A stretch of 64,000 nt of DNA from Mesorhizobium sp. ORS 3359 (GTDB lineage Bacteria; Pseudomonadota; Alphaproteobacteria; Rhizobiales; Rhizobiaceae). The notes below the pieces were generated by a model. The model did not search any database. It was given only the letters and a program-made list of their open reading frames with translations, and had not been told where the DNA came from. The DNA is taken from NCBI GenBank assembly GCA_000824845.1, contig CCNC01000180.1, forward strand, positions 1 through 64,000, read 5' to 3'. Below are positions 36,501-45,569 of the stretch, in pieces (position 1 is the stretch's first letter; every line of letters starts with the position of its first letter). A program made the position numbers and the translations under genes.

Positions 36501-39500
36501 TCTGCGCCGCGGCGCCTTGCTCGGCGATTTCGCTCACCAGCATTTGGCCAATCTGGTGAACGGTTTCAGCAAATGGCCGGAAGCCCCTACCTGCCGCGAC
36601 GCGGCGGCCGCTATCGCAGAGGAGGTTCAAGGCCGTCAGCTCTCTGATTTTGTTGCCCAAGGACTGGCGAACCTAGTGAACGGTTTCAGCAAATGGCCCG
36701 AACGGACGTCATCTTATCAAGCCACGGTCGCGATCGCCAACGAGGTTCTTCGCCGAGGCACCCGGCACTCTCAATTTACTTCGCAACATTTAGCCAATCT
36801 GGTGAACGGTTTTAGCAAGTGGCCGGAAGAGACGAACTGTCGCGACGCGATGATCGCAATAGCATCAGAAGTTCATGGCCGCGCCGTTCGGCTCTCCGAT
36901 TTCAGTTCGCAGGAGTTGGCGAATCTAGTGAACGGTTTCAGTAAATGGCCAGACCAGGCCGGTTCTGAGCGAGCCACAGTCGCCATTGCCCACACGATCG
37001 TTCACCGCGCCGTCCGCCTCTCTGATTTTACTTCGCAGGAACTTGCGAATCTGGTGAACGGTTTCAGCAAATGGCCGGAATCGTCGTACCCTCGCGATGC
37101 CACGTTCGCCATCGCGGGCGAGGTTCTCCGCCGCCCCGCCCGGTTCTCTCAATTTACCTCACAACATTTGGCGAATCTGGTGAACGGTTTTAGCAAGTGG
37201 CCGGAGTCGCCGGAACCTCGCGAAGCCACGTTTGCGATTGCCGCTGAGGTTCTCCGCCGCGCCGACCTCTCCCATTTTGCCCCGGAGGGACTGTCGAACC
37301 TGGTGAACGGTTTCAGCAAGTGGCCAGACGGGGAGGACGGCCGCAGAGCCACAGTCGCGATCGCCAGTGAAGCACGTCAGCGCCAGTTCGCTGATTTCGC
37401 TCCGCGGTTAATGGCCATCTTGATGAACGGGTTTAGCAAGTGGCCGGAAGAGGAGACGTGCAGGCAGTCCACAATTGACATCGCGCGCAGCTTAGGTGCT
37501 CGGGGACAGCGATTTGGTGTATTCACCACACCTCAGCTTAGCCTGATCGTCAATGCTCTGTCGCGAATGATCGTGAGGGCAGAGGACAGTGGCGAGATAA
37601 CAGACGCCGTTCTGCCGAAGGATCGGTTGCACAAACTCGCTCACTATCTGAACTATGATAATGAGCGGCTGGCGCAGGCCGGCCCTTTAGACATCACGAT
37701 CATTTTCAAGGGGCTGGGTAAGGCTCGACTGGTCGACGATCTCGGTTTGCTGGCATCGGCAGGGTTGAATCGGCTCTCGGAATTGCGTCAAGCCCCTGGT
37801 TTTGCGACGCAGGTCGATCTGGAAACGATGGGTAACATGTGTGCGGCTCTGCTGCCATTGGCGCGCAGCCCACAGAAGCCGCTGCGCTGGCACCGCAGGC
37901 AGGCTCTGACGTTGCTGAACGACCTTCAACCGGTTCTTGAGCAGAAGATTGAAGCGCATCTGAACGCAAGCGATGCCGAGCGGACGCGCGGGCCGCTTGC
38001 GAGCCGCTCCCCCGCACTATCGATCTACCAGACGCTCAAGGCGCGTGCGGTGCTGGAGAGACTATTCAGGTCGCCGTATGTCGAGGGTAAGCGGGCCGAC
38101 TTGCGGGTGCGGCAACAAGAGCTGGAGGGCAAGACCAAGGATATCCTGCACAGGACGCGCGGTCTCATTGAAGGCGACCTTTCCAACATGAGCTGGAACT
38201 TGATCGCGCAGATCGAGGCCGACAGTCCGGTGGATGCGTTAGACCTGTTCATAGAACAGGATGCGGCGGCGATCCAGGCGCAGCATCCGGCCTCAGTGTT
38301 CGACGTGCTTCAGGTGCTGCAGAGCATGGATCACGAGCCCAGGCCGCCGCAGGGCGATGCAGGACTGATGCGGTTGCCTGTGGTGGACATGCAGGGGCGG
38401 CCGTTGCCCGGCGAGCCCGAAACACGCTATTCGATTTTCCATCGCCTGACCTCGGGAAGACTGCCCGTGGTCGCCGTGCAACTGCCAGCGACCCCGAGTG
38501 CATTCATGCTGGCGCGGACGCTCACCGTCGATGGCGTGCCATACCGCATGGACCTGTTCGGCGGTAGCAAATTGAAGCCGCCGCGATTGAACGTGTCTCA
38601 GGTTGCCGCGCGTGCCCCAGGCGAGCCAACAAAGCCTTCCGGGGGAAAGTTGCTGGCAATCCCTTATGCCGAAACCGCACCCGGCACTGCCTTCGAGCAG
38701 CTCTCGCGCGCCTGGGCACCTTTCAAGGAGGCCTATTATTACACTCAGCGCAGGGGCTTTGCGGCGCCTCCGGCGATCAAAGATCTATCTCCTCACGACT
38801 ACGCGTTGGAAGGCGCCTTCAAATTGGTGCTGCTGCCGGACCGTCCCACGGGCGAGGCGCACCCCTTCAGGCTGACGGGGCCGGAAGGGCCAATCGCGTT
38901 GCGACCGCATGACGGCTGCGGTTTCATAAAGGCCTCGCTGGCGAATCTCATGCCGGCCGTTCGTCGTGGCGGCGAGCAGGAAGACGGTCCGGACCGGGTG
39001 CTTGCCTATGGTGAGGCAAAGAACACGTCCCTCCCGGTCTCGGCGCTGCAACATTATCCGCGCAGCGAGCAAGTGGCGGATGAGGCGCGCCAAAAGGCTC
39101 TGACCTGGCTACGTAGCAAGGAAAGGCCACAGTTGACGTCCGAAGAGCTATTTCGCACGGTTACGGCGGCAAACATCAATGGTCCGGGCGCAATCGCCGT
39201 CCCGTCCGCCGACAGCTGCCTGCATGTGCCAACGCTCAAGAGCCAGACCTTGAGCAGTGGCGGCACGCTAATCGGGCGATCCCCTTATGACAAGCCGAAC
39301 CTGAGGCCGTTCGCCGCTGAGCAAGTCAAGTCGGCGGTCGATGGAGATCCGACCGCCGTGTTTCTCGATAACTGCACGGCCATCCAATACAGCTTCAATG
39401 TCGCGCATAAGTCTGGCGAGGAACTAGCGGCCGACGATCCGACTTTGTTTGCGAAAGGCGTTCTGATCGTGGTGCCGGATGAGATGTGGCCCGCCGACTA

Positions 39501-41958
39501 TTCCGACCGAGGGCTTGTGATGTCTTCCGAGGACGTCAAGTGCCATTCGAATTGGACCACGGGCAAGGACCGCGCGAAGGTGGACACGCCGGTCGACTGC
39601 GTCGGCATCCTCCAGGCGACGGAGGTGTTTGCCCCGGGCTCGGTGGTTGCCGTGCCGCCCAGCGAACAGAAAAAGCTTGACGGAGATTTCGACGGGGATA
39701 GCGTCATCATTATCGGCGATCGGCCGCTGCTTTACGAGCATGTGAGGCAATTCGATAAAGAGGAGCAGGCGCGCGGGCTTGGCTCGCTCAAGCCGCCAAA
39801 GTCCCATACTCCGGCGATTGACAACGGTCACTACAAGTTCGGTCGCGCCAGCCAGATCCTCGCTGCCACGCGGAACGTTCTGGAAATCTACACCGGCTTG
39901 CAGCGAGGCTTTCTGGCTCAATCCCACGAAGCGCGACAGTGGTTTGCCGAGCGTGCCATCTTCGGAACGTACGAAGGCATTCACCCACAGCTCAAGCGAA
40001 ATATTCGAAGCCTGCTGGAGCAGGAGCGGGTCAGCGCTCTGAGCTTTCTGGACGCGCGCGAGATAGCGCGGCGTGAGATCGTACTTGCCAACCATCCGGT
40101 CGCGCGCGAGATGGCCGAATTGCTCCTCGCCGAGCTCGAGGCTTGGGCCGGGAGGCTGGAGGAGCAAGCCCTGCCCGAAACGGACACGAGCATGAGCGAG
40201 GCTCCTGTCGCAGTAAGCCAACCGCTTTCCGCGCTATTTCCGGAACTGGCGGAGAGCTACTCGGTAACGACCCAGCCACGCGAGCGCGTCCAGCTTCTGG
40301 TGGACCGTTACCCTGCACGCATCGATCCGCGACCCGATGGTTATAACCCACACGATCTCGTGCAAAGTACAAACAATCTCCTCAGCCTGGGTATCAAAGT
40401 CGGAACTGACGCCTATAAATCCGACACTGGCGCCCACACATTTATGTTCAAGAGCGGGTACCTTCAGCGCCTGCTGCAACAGATCCCGGGCCTAGCCACC
40501 GTACCATATGTAAAGAGCACGGCGGCGGCTCTCCACCACGGAAGCTTTGATTCCGATGCAGCCTTGAAGGAGCTGAAGGACAACCCCACTCTGGCGGCTT
40601 CCATCATGGAATCCTCGATTAAGTTCGCTGCGGAGCAAGGCCTTCTGTCCAGGCCCTCCAACCTCCGGCTCGCCGTCGGAGATAGCGACATGACCATAAC
40701 GCTGAACCGCGAGGAGGCGTTGGAGCGCGCCAAAATCGAGTCGTCGCGTGCCAGAGAGGTGGAAGAGAACATCACTGCAGCGGCGCTCGGAGTTGCCGCG
40801 AGTCTCAGGAAAGCCGGCATCCAAGTGAATATGCCTCATCTTGAGCACAGGCTGAGGTCGGACGCCTCCATGACAGACCAGCTCTTCGGCGTGCAGGTCC
40901 CCGTCGAAGCCGGCGCCCAGCTGATCGGCAACGCTGTACGTCATCTTTACGAACTCCCCGACAAGGAATTTACGCCCGCCTTCAAGAAGGCCATTCTAGC
41001 CTTCGAAGAGCGAGGCTATTCGGAGGTCAGCACAATCAACTGGTTCAAGACGCGATCTCCAACCTTTGTCGGCATCAAGACTGTTCTCGCCACGCCTGAG
41101 GGCTACCGCTTTGAAGTAGAGTTCCACACGGCCGACAGCTACAAGGCCAAGATCGACAATCATGACACGTACAAGGAGCTGCAGAAACTGCAGGAGCTCC
41201 AGCGAGGCAGCCGAGAGTCCCTGGATCCCTCGATAGCCGAGCCACTCTTGGAGCGTGTGCGAAACGCTTGCAACAAGGTTGTCATCCCTGACGGAGCCAT
41301 AGGGATCCCGCACTGGGAACCCGACGCGGATAGTTCAGTCGGTGCCAGTCTAATTCGTCGATTGAAAGTGGAGCCGCCTAAGCACACGACGGCGCGGTCC
41401 GCGATCGGACAAGAAATTCTTGGCGCTCTGGGCTCGCGACCGATCGTGCTTGTCGGCATGAAGGGCGCTGGGAAATCCAGTTTTGGCCGGGTGCTCGCCA
41501 GACGACTGGGGCTGAAATTCGTCGATGCGGATAAGGAGATCGAGGCTAAGACTGGCAAGTCCATAGCTAAGATCTTCGCTGAGGATGGGGAGGTGCATTT
41601 CAGAGATCTTGAGATGAAAGAGATAAAGAAGTCGCTCGAACAAGGGCCGAAGGTGCTCGCAACCGGCGATGAAACGTTCATGTTCGAGGAAATTCGGCAT
41701 CTTGTCAGTGCGAAGGCGGTCTCAATCTGGCTCAATACCCACGAGAACGTGATCAGGCGCAATCAGAGGCACGAGCGTCTCAAGACTAAAACCGACGATC
41801 AAGACCAGTCCGTCACAGATCTGATGCGCGTGCGTAATCCTGTCTATCAACTTGCCGATCTCACGATTGCCCCGCAGCACCAGCGAGATCTTAAGAGTGC
41901 GGATGCTTGCCTGAGCGCGTTGCACGCCCACCTATGCGGCGAGGGCAGGGAAGCCTAA
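33583..41958 (+). CDS. giant SKWP-repeat type III effector with DFDGD domain and degenerate kinase tail (about 2791 aa)
   Basis: The start is the ATG at 33583, preceded by GGGAG; a TTG at 33565 is also in frame. Architecture equals that of the 2559-aa paralogue. A polar N-terminus is followed by 24 SKWP units (LVNGFSKWP core) at about residues 300-1300 and a long middle region with RPHDGCGFIKAS (D1777), TLIGRSPYDKPNLRP and KKLDGDFDGDSVIII (DGDFDGD at 2033-2039). The C-terminal P-loop domain keeps GMKGAGKSS, DADKEIE and HFRDLE. However, the ATGGGAF motif is ATGDETF and the RPLL lid is absent, so shikimate-kinase catalysis is unlikely. Family knowledge links SKWP repeats to Ralstonia RipS effectors. 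Transcription from the upstream tts box is expected. Confidence 0.9.
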   Translation: MTGVNRRANAPGGSGPRWSHAGSDIGAGNDATAFSSVMQGLHSDSRDSGTSSAQRPPSTSDARHRPSHDPSVDARDVQPDARYLPDRSATNWEERSSRSGTEGHGTGQSSRLRPSASHRQSATGLDRSSKRRRMSGVAAQSSALSEQESNEGLDAIYFARDIVGFSCAVVEYDRRLQGADDGIHADFVQKAAAQFRSQFVTRFEEDIRRGKSWGYATACNAVSREAGGEEGVDACKAIAARVSQLNDRLMCEVEPKALSLFAASFGRHPQSRTCRNATIRIAQFCRDEDRALGGLNSQSLSLLVNGFSKWPQRPETRGGAEAVAREVGRRTERRFRLSDFAQQNLANLANGFGKWPQAGDCRDAMIALAGEVLRRTRSDPGLPAFNHQDLANLVNGFGKCPEEEVICQATEMIAGEVLRRSRHSRLSEFTHQELANLVNGFSKWPAQDSFRGATVAIAGEILRRDQHSRLSDFNQQELANLVNGFSKWPQDVSSRQATSAIAVEVLRRDRRSRLSDFNHQDLANLVNGFSKWPEDVSSRQAIVAIATQLSSCALNEGLADFTAQELANLVNGLSKCPTNAGCHQATVAIASEVIGRRDQLSDFTHQNLTNLVNGFSKWPDMADCREAGSAIAGEIFSRVDQLPSLTQQALATLVNGFSKWPAEAASQQVSVGIASEVLRRARGDAGLSDFDYKNLTNLVNGLSKWPEQVASQQVVAAIASEVLRRAELSDIPPQDLANLVNGFSKWPQEEWSRQATGAISSEVLRRDRLSDFTHQNLANLVNGFSKWPDGEGCRAAAIAIAGEVFRRADQFYDFAPQALATVVNGLSKWPQDASARQATIAIASELRRRGTRQLELSEFNRQDIVNLVNGFSKWPEEADSQQAADAIANALFCRADRLSDFTHQQLANLVNGFSKWPNGPNCREITFSIAREVHPGQLFDFAPHELANLVNGFSKWPHAEDCRQATIATAHEILRRGALLGDFAHQHLANLVNGFSKWPEAPTCRDAAAAIAEEVQGRQLSDFVAQGLANLVNGFSKWPERTSSYQATVAIANEVLRRGTRHSQFTSQHLANLVNGFSKWPEETNCRDAMIAIASEVHGRAVRLSDFSSQELANLVNGFSKWPDQAGSERATVAIAHTIVHRAVRLSDFTSQELANLVNGFSKWPESSYPRDATFAIAGEVLRRPARFSQFTSQHLANLVNGFSKWPESPEPREATFAIAAEVLRRADLSHFAPEGLSNLVNGFSKWPDGEDGRRATVAIASEARQRQFADFAPRLMAILMNGFSKWPEEETCRQSTIDIARSLGARGQRFGVFTTPQLSLIVNALSRMIVRAEDSGEITDAVLPKDRLHKLAHYLNYDNERLAQAGPLDITIIFKGLGKARLVDDLGLLASAGLNRLSELRQAPGFATQVDLETMGNMCAALLPLARSPQKPLRWHRRQALTLLNDLQPVLEQKIEAHLNASDAERTRGPLASRSPALSIYQTLKARAVLERLFRSPYVEGKRADLRVRQQELEGKTKDILHRTRGLIEGDLSNMSWNLIAQIEADSPVDALDLFIEQDAAAIQAQHPASVFDVLQVLQSMDHEPRPPQGDAGLMRLPVVDMQGRPLPGEPETRYSIFHRLTSGRLPVVAVQLPATPSAFMLARTLTVDGVPYRMDLFGGSKLKPPRLNVSQVAARAPGEPTKPSGGKLLAIPYAETAPGTAFEQLSRAWAPFKEAYYYTQRRGFAAPPAIKDLSPHDYALEGAFKLVLLPDRPTGEAHPFRLTGPEGPIALRPHDGCGFIKASLANLMPAVRRGGEQEDGPDRVLAYGEAKNTSLPVSALQHYPRSEQVADEARQKALTWLRSKERPQLTSEELFRTVTAANINGPGAIAVPSADSCLHVPTLKSQTLSSGGTLIGRSPYDKPNLRPFAAEQVKSAVDGDPTAVFLDNCTAIQYSFNVAHKSGEELAADDPTLFAKGVLIVVPDEMWPADYSDRGLVMSSEDVKCHSNWTTGKDRAKVDTPVDCVGILQATEVFAPGSVVAVPPSEQKKLDGDFDGDSVIIIGDRPLLYEHVRQFDKEEQARGLGSLKPPKSHTPAIDNGHYKFGRASQILAATRNVLEIYTGLQRGFLAQSHEARQWFAERAIFGTYEGIHPQLKRNIRSLLEQERVSALSFLDAREIARREIVLANHPVAREMAELLLAELEAWAGRLEEQALPETDTSMSEAPVAVSQPLSALFPELAESYSVTTQPRERVQLLVDRYPARIDPRPDGYNPHDLVQSTNNLLSLGIKVGTDAYKSDTGAHTFMFKSGYLQRLLQQIPGLATVPYVKSTAAALHHGSFDSDAALKELKDNPTLAASIMESSIKFAAEQGLLSRPSNLRLAVGDSDMTITLNREEALERAKIESSRAREVEENITAAALGVAASLRKAGIQVNMPHLEHRLRSDASMTDQLFGVQVPVEAGAQLIGNAVRHLYELPDKEFTPAFKKAILAFEERGYSEVSTINWFKTRSPTFVGIKTVLATPEGYRFEVEFHTADSYKAKIDNHDTYKELQKLQELQRGSRESLDPSIAEPLLERVRNACNKVVIPDGAIGIPHWEPDADSSVGASLIRRLKVEPPKHTTARSAIGQEILGALGSRPIVLVGMKGAGKSSFGRVLARRLGLKFVDADKEIEAKTGKSIAKIFAEDGEVHFRDLEMKEIKKSLEQGPKVLATGDETFMFEEIRHLVSAKAVSIWLNTHENVIRRNQRHERLKTKTDDQDQSVTDLMRVRNPVYQLADLTIAPQHQRDLKSADACLSALHAHLCGEGREA
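34485..37450 (+). repeat. 24 tandem SKWP repeats (coding)
   Basis: There are 24 units of about 117-135 bp with the core AACxTGGTGAACGGCTTCAG coding for LVNGFSKWP. The core is more uniform than in the paralogue, especially units 15-23, pointing to recent expansion or gene conversion. Variants include GFGKCPEE and GLSKCPTN. Confidence 0.92.
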
Positions 41959-42347
41959 ACTTGTGTCGTGCCATGGGTAAGGACGGTGATGGCGTAGGTC
42001 AGCATGCGCCCCCCCCGCGTCGACACCCTGGTCGGTATAAGGGTTTTTCGGATAGTTTGAACGTACAGAACTGTAGATGTGGCGAAGGCAGCGCGGTGCG
42101 GCGCCCGTCAGCGGCACAGTTAAAAGTTGCGCAGTTGTGGACCGGACATCGGTCAATGGAACCAGGTGCCGTTCGAGAGTTGGGCGTCCAGAACGTCGAG
42201 TTCTTAGCAGGAGACGGATGCGCCTTTCCAGCACCAGGCATCAATACAGTCTACGCCCGCTTGCGGCTCGCTACAATCAGCCGGCGCTGTGGCCGAGCAG
42301 GCCGACAATCTCCCCGCCCCTTCTCGTCCGACGCGCGTATGGATCAG
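41959..42347. other. intergenic left of the IS256 element
   Basis: No gene was recognised. Open frames on both strands have no known motif. The last 8 bases (42340-42347, TGGATCAG) are the target duplication of the IS256 element. Confidence 0.45.
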
Positions 42348-43249
42348 GGTCGTGTCCCACCAGGTGGTGTAGCTGAGGGTTATGAAGCCGCTCGCGAGCG
42401 CGCCGTTAGTAGCGCTGTAGCGAGTGAGCGGCCTGTCGGTGGTCATCGGCGCTTTCCGGTAGGGTTTGGTTGTTGACGCCAACCCATTTCGGAAGGACCA
42501 CCGATGACCGACGACATGATGAACCTACGCACGCTCGTGGAGAAGACCCCGGATGCCGATCTGCTGCGCGAGATGATCGGCTTTGCCGCCGAACGGCTGA
42601 TGGAGTTGGAGGTGGGCGCGGCCACCGGCGCCGGCTATGGCGAGAAGACCCCGCTGCGGCTCGCCCAGCGCAACGGCTATCGCGAGCGGGATTGGGAGAC
42701 GCGAGCGGGAACCGTCGAACTTCGCATTCCCAAGCTCAGGAAGGGAACCTACTTCCCGGGCTTCCTCGAACCGCGCCGCATGGCCGAGAAGGCGCTGACC
42801 GCCGTCATCCAGGAAGCCTATGTGCAGGGCATCTCGACGCGCTCGGTCGACGACCTGGTCAAGGCGATGGGCATGAGCGGCATCTCCAAGAGCCAGGTCT
42901 CGCGGCTGTGCGAGGAGATCGACGGCAAGGTGAAAGCCTTCCTCGAGCGGCCGATCGAGGGCGATTGGCCATACCTGTGGATCGATGCCACTTACCTGAA
43001 GGTGCGCCGCGGTGGGCGCATCGTATCGGTCGCCGTCATCATCGCCGTCGGCGTCAACGCAGACGGCCGGCGCGAGGTGCTTGACATGGAGATCGGCGCC
43101 TCGGAGGCCGAGCCGATCTGGACCGAGTTCCTGCGCAAGCTGACACGTCGCGGCCTGCGCGGCGTCAAGCTCGTCGTCTCAGACGCACATGAAGGCCTCA
43201 AGGCGGCCGTCACCAAGGTGCTGTGCGCCACTTGGCAGCGCTGCCGCGT

Positions 43250-44747
43250 GGGGCTGTTGAGAAAGTCGACTTCCCCATGCATGGTGCGAGATAACGAGTT
43301 CCTTGCCGTGAGAACTTCGGGATTCCGTCTCAGGGGTCCTCGATCGGCGCCATATTGAGCGTCAGCAGCACCAACCCGAGCAAATGGGCCAACAAAGCGG
43401 CCGCCAGCCGTTTGAGGTTCACCGCCGCGGCCGTGAGGTAGGCCTGGATCGTCATGTTGGTTAGGCCCCGCCGAACCGCCCGGGCAAGGCCATGCCAGTT
43501 CTTCGCTTCGCCATGGTAGCCTTCCGAGCGCCACCGATGGCGTTGATAGAGCTGTTTATCCTCTTCCGACCATCGCTCGCGACGTCTGCGAGCTCTCAGC
43601 AATGCCGGATAGTCATTCCCCACAACAACCGCCTTGTTGGCGCGCCCTTTGGATAGGCAGATGGAGGCAAGGTCGCAGCCTGCGCAATCTCTGGCGCGCG
43701 AGTAAAAGAAGCGCCCATACTTCAAGGGCCGCTTGGGGTGCAGGACCTTGCCTCGAAGGCACTTCAGGATGTCGTGCTTGGCATCGTAGCGGAAACGACG
43801 CAGCGGAACGGGGCTGCGGATCGGCTCCGCCTTGGCGGGGATCAACGCATCAATGTCGCGGTTCTCAAAAGCGGCGAACACCTTCGCGTAGGCATAGCCG
43901 GCATCGGCAGTGACGGTTCGCACGGCCAAGCCCGTCGTCCTCTCAGCGGCATCGATCCGCTCCACAATCATCTGCCCCTCGTTGATCTCGCCGGTAGTCA
44001 CCACTACATCGAGAACCACGCCGCGCAGATCATCGACAACAGCATGCTGCTTGTAGGCCGGCTCAAGCCGGCGATTGCGGGCGTTTGTCGCCATGGTGGC
44101 ATCCGGGTCGGTGACGCAGACCTTCTTGAACTTGCCGGTTTTGCGGCTCTTCCTCGCCTCCGCATCCTCGTTCGCCGCACTCACCGCCTCCATGTGACGA
44201 ACCGCTAGGCTGTCCCAGCTCACGTCGGCCCGGATCAGCGAAGCATCGACATGGACGATCTCGCCCTTGGCGATCTTGGCGGCGATACAGGCCTGCACCG
44301 TGCGCTGAAAGATTCGACGAAACCGTTCTTCGCCCCAGCGCTGGCGGATGCGTGTCAGGGAAGAATGGTCGGGAAGTGCTTCATGCAGACCATAGCCTAC
44401 GAACCACCGGATCGCGATGTTGACCTGGGCTTCGCGCATCAGCCGGCGGTCGTGGACGATCCCAAGCAGGAAACCCGCAAGCATTAGACGGACCGCAACC
44501 TCAGGATCTATTCCCGGGCGGCCGTTGTCGTCGCAATAGAGATCCGCGACCTCGCCGCGCAGCCACGACAGATCAAGCACACGATCGACCTTGGCCAGAA
44601 TATGATCATCAGGGATGAGCTGTCGCAGCGAGCCGGTCATGAACAGTTCGAGTTGATCTCGTTCTTTCCGACCCAGCATCGCGAATCCTCCACCGAATCA
44701 ACGATTGATCAATTGAATCAGTGGGGAAGGACTTTCTCAACAGCCCC
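43250..44747 (-). mobile_element. IS1182-like element nested in the IS256 transposase
   Basis: The ends GGGGCTGTTGAGAAAGTC (43250-43267) and GACTTTCTCAACAGCCCC (44730-44747) are perfect 18-bp inverted repeats. CGCGT flanks both sides (43245-43249 and 44748-44752). The exact duplication length is ambiguous by a base because of a run of C. The element is about 1.5 kb with a single transposase gene on the minus strand. Confidence 0.9.
43330..44679 (-). CDS. IS1182-family DDE transposase, 449 aa
   Basis: The product begins with LFMTGSLRQLIPDDHILAKV, has GIDPEVAVRLMLAGFLLGIV, then the DDE region: IVHVDASLIRADVSWDS (first Asp), VRTVTADAGYAYAKVFAAFE (second Asp) and HRWRSEGYHGEAKNWHGL (Glu). There is also a Cys cluster (CAGCDLASICL), usual in the IS1182 group. 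The reading frame is uninterrupted and its two inverted repeats are perfect, so it looks functional. It starts 68 bp inside the right end. Confidence 0.92.
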   Translation of the reverse strand: MLGRKERDQLELFMTGSLRQLIPDDHILAKVDRVLDLSWLRGEVADLYCDDNGRPGIDPEVAVRLMLAGFLLGIVHDRRLMREAQVNIAIRWFVGYGLHEALPDHSSLTRIRQRWGEERFRRIFQRTVQACIAAKIAKGEIVHVDASLIRADVSWDSLAVRHMEAVSAANEDAEARKSRKTGKFKKVCVTDPDATMATNARNRRLEPAYKQHAVVDDLRGVVLDVVVTTGEINEGQMIVERIDAAERTTGLAVRTVTADAGYAYAKVFAAFENRDIDALIPAKAEPIRSPVPLRRFRYDAKHDILKCLRGKVLHPKRPLKYGRFFYSRARDCAGCDLASICLSKGRANKAVVVGNDYPALLRARRRRERWSEEDKQLYQRHRWRSEGYHGEAKNWHGLARAVRRGLTNMTIQAYLTAAAVNLKRLAAALLAHLLGLVLLTLNMAPIEDP

Positions 44748-45569
44748 CGCGTCCACTTCATGAGGAACGTGCTGGCGCACGCCGGCAAGAGCGGCCGCAG
44801 GGTCGTCTCGGCCTTCATCGCCACCGCCTTCGCTCAGGAAACGCCCGAGGCCGCGAGCACCCAATGGCGCGCCGTGGCTGATCAGATCCGGCCCAAGGTC
44901 CCTAAGCTGGCGACAATCATGGATGACGCCGAGCCCGACGTGCTGGCCTATATGACCTTCCCGAAGGAACATCGCGCCAAGCTCCACTCGACGAATCCGA
45001 TCGAGCGTCTCAACGGCGAGATCAAGCGACGCACCGAGGTCGTCGGAATCTTCCCGAACGACGATGCCATCGTGCGCCTCGTCGGGGCGCTGCTGCTCGA
45101 ACAGAATGATGAGTGGGCCGTCCAGCGAGCCCGCTATATGACCCTTGAGACGATCAGCCAGATGAGCGATGATCCCCTCATCAGCCTGCCAGCCGTGGCG
45201 CGCTGATCAGCCCGGCCCATGCCGGAGAGCACGGCGACCAATGCCGCCAGCTACACCACGCAGCGGGACATGATCTGGATCAGCTACCGTCGGCAGTCGG
45301 TCGGTGAACGTTCGTCGTGCGCATTGCCCATGTGCACATCGCTAGCGGCTCAGCAGGAGTTTCACTGTCACCGACTAGGCGGGGCAAGATGACTTGTGAC
45401 GGCGGACCGAGCGCGTTGAGCAGAAACGGGAGTCCCGATGTCGCGAACATTGCGATAATTCTCTAAAAATGTGAGGCCGGCCCGACACACAGACGATTCC
45501 GGTTTGCTCATGGTCCATAGCGGCAAAGTAGGCTGCGCAATCACGGAGAAACCGATTTTGTCTACGCAT

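Larger units (their letters stand above)
42504..45206 (+). pseudogene. IS256-family transposase split by insertion
   Basis: The 5' part (42504-43249) gives an IS256-type N-terminus with YGEKTPLRLAQRNGYRERDW, then WIDATYLKVRRGG (first Asp) and VVSDAHEGLKAAV (second Asp). It is cut at QRCRV. The 3' part (from 44749 to 45206) resumes as HFMRNVLAHAGKSGRR, then STNPIERLNGEIKRR with the catalytic Glu. Excision of the nested element with one copy of its target duplication restores RCRVHF exactly. The gene was intact before the insertion, so the host element is recently inactivated. It may still be mobilised in trans. Confidence 0.92.
42348..45275 (+). mobile_element. IS256-family element interrupted by an IS1182-like element
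   Basis: The left end starts GGTCGTGTCCCACCAGGTGG (42348) and the right end, read inward, starts GATCATGTCCCGCTGCGTGG (45275). Both continue into TGTAGCT, giving imperfect inverted repeats. The 8-bp sequence TGGATCAG flanks both sides (42340-42347 and 45276-45283), the duplication length usual for IS256. Removing the nested element leaves about 1.43 kb, a normal IS256-family length. Confidence 0.9.
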
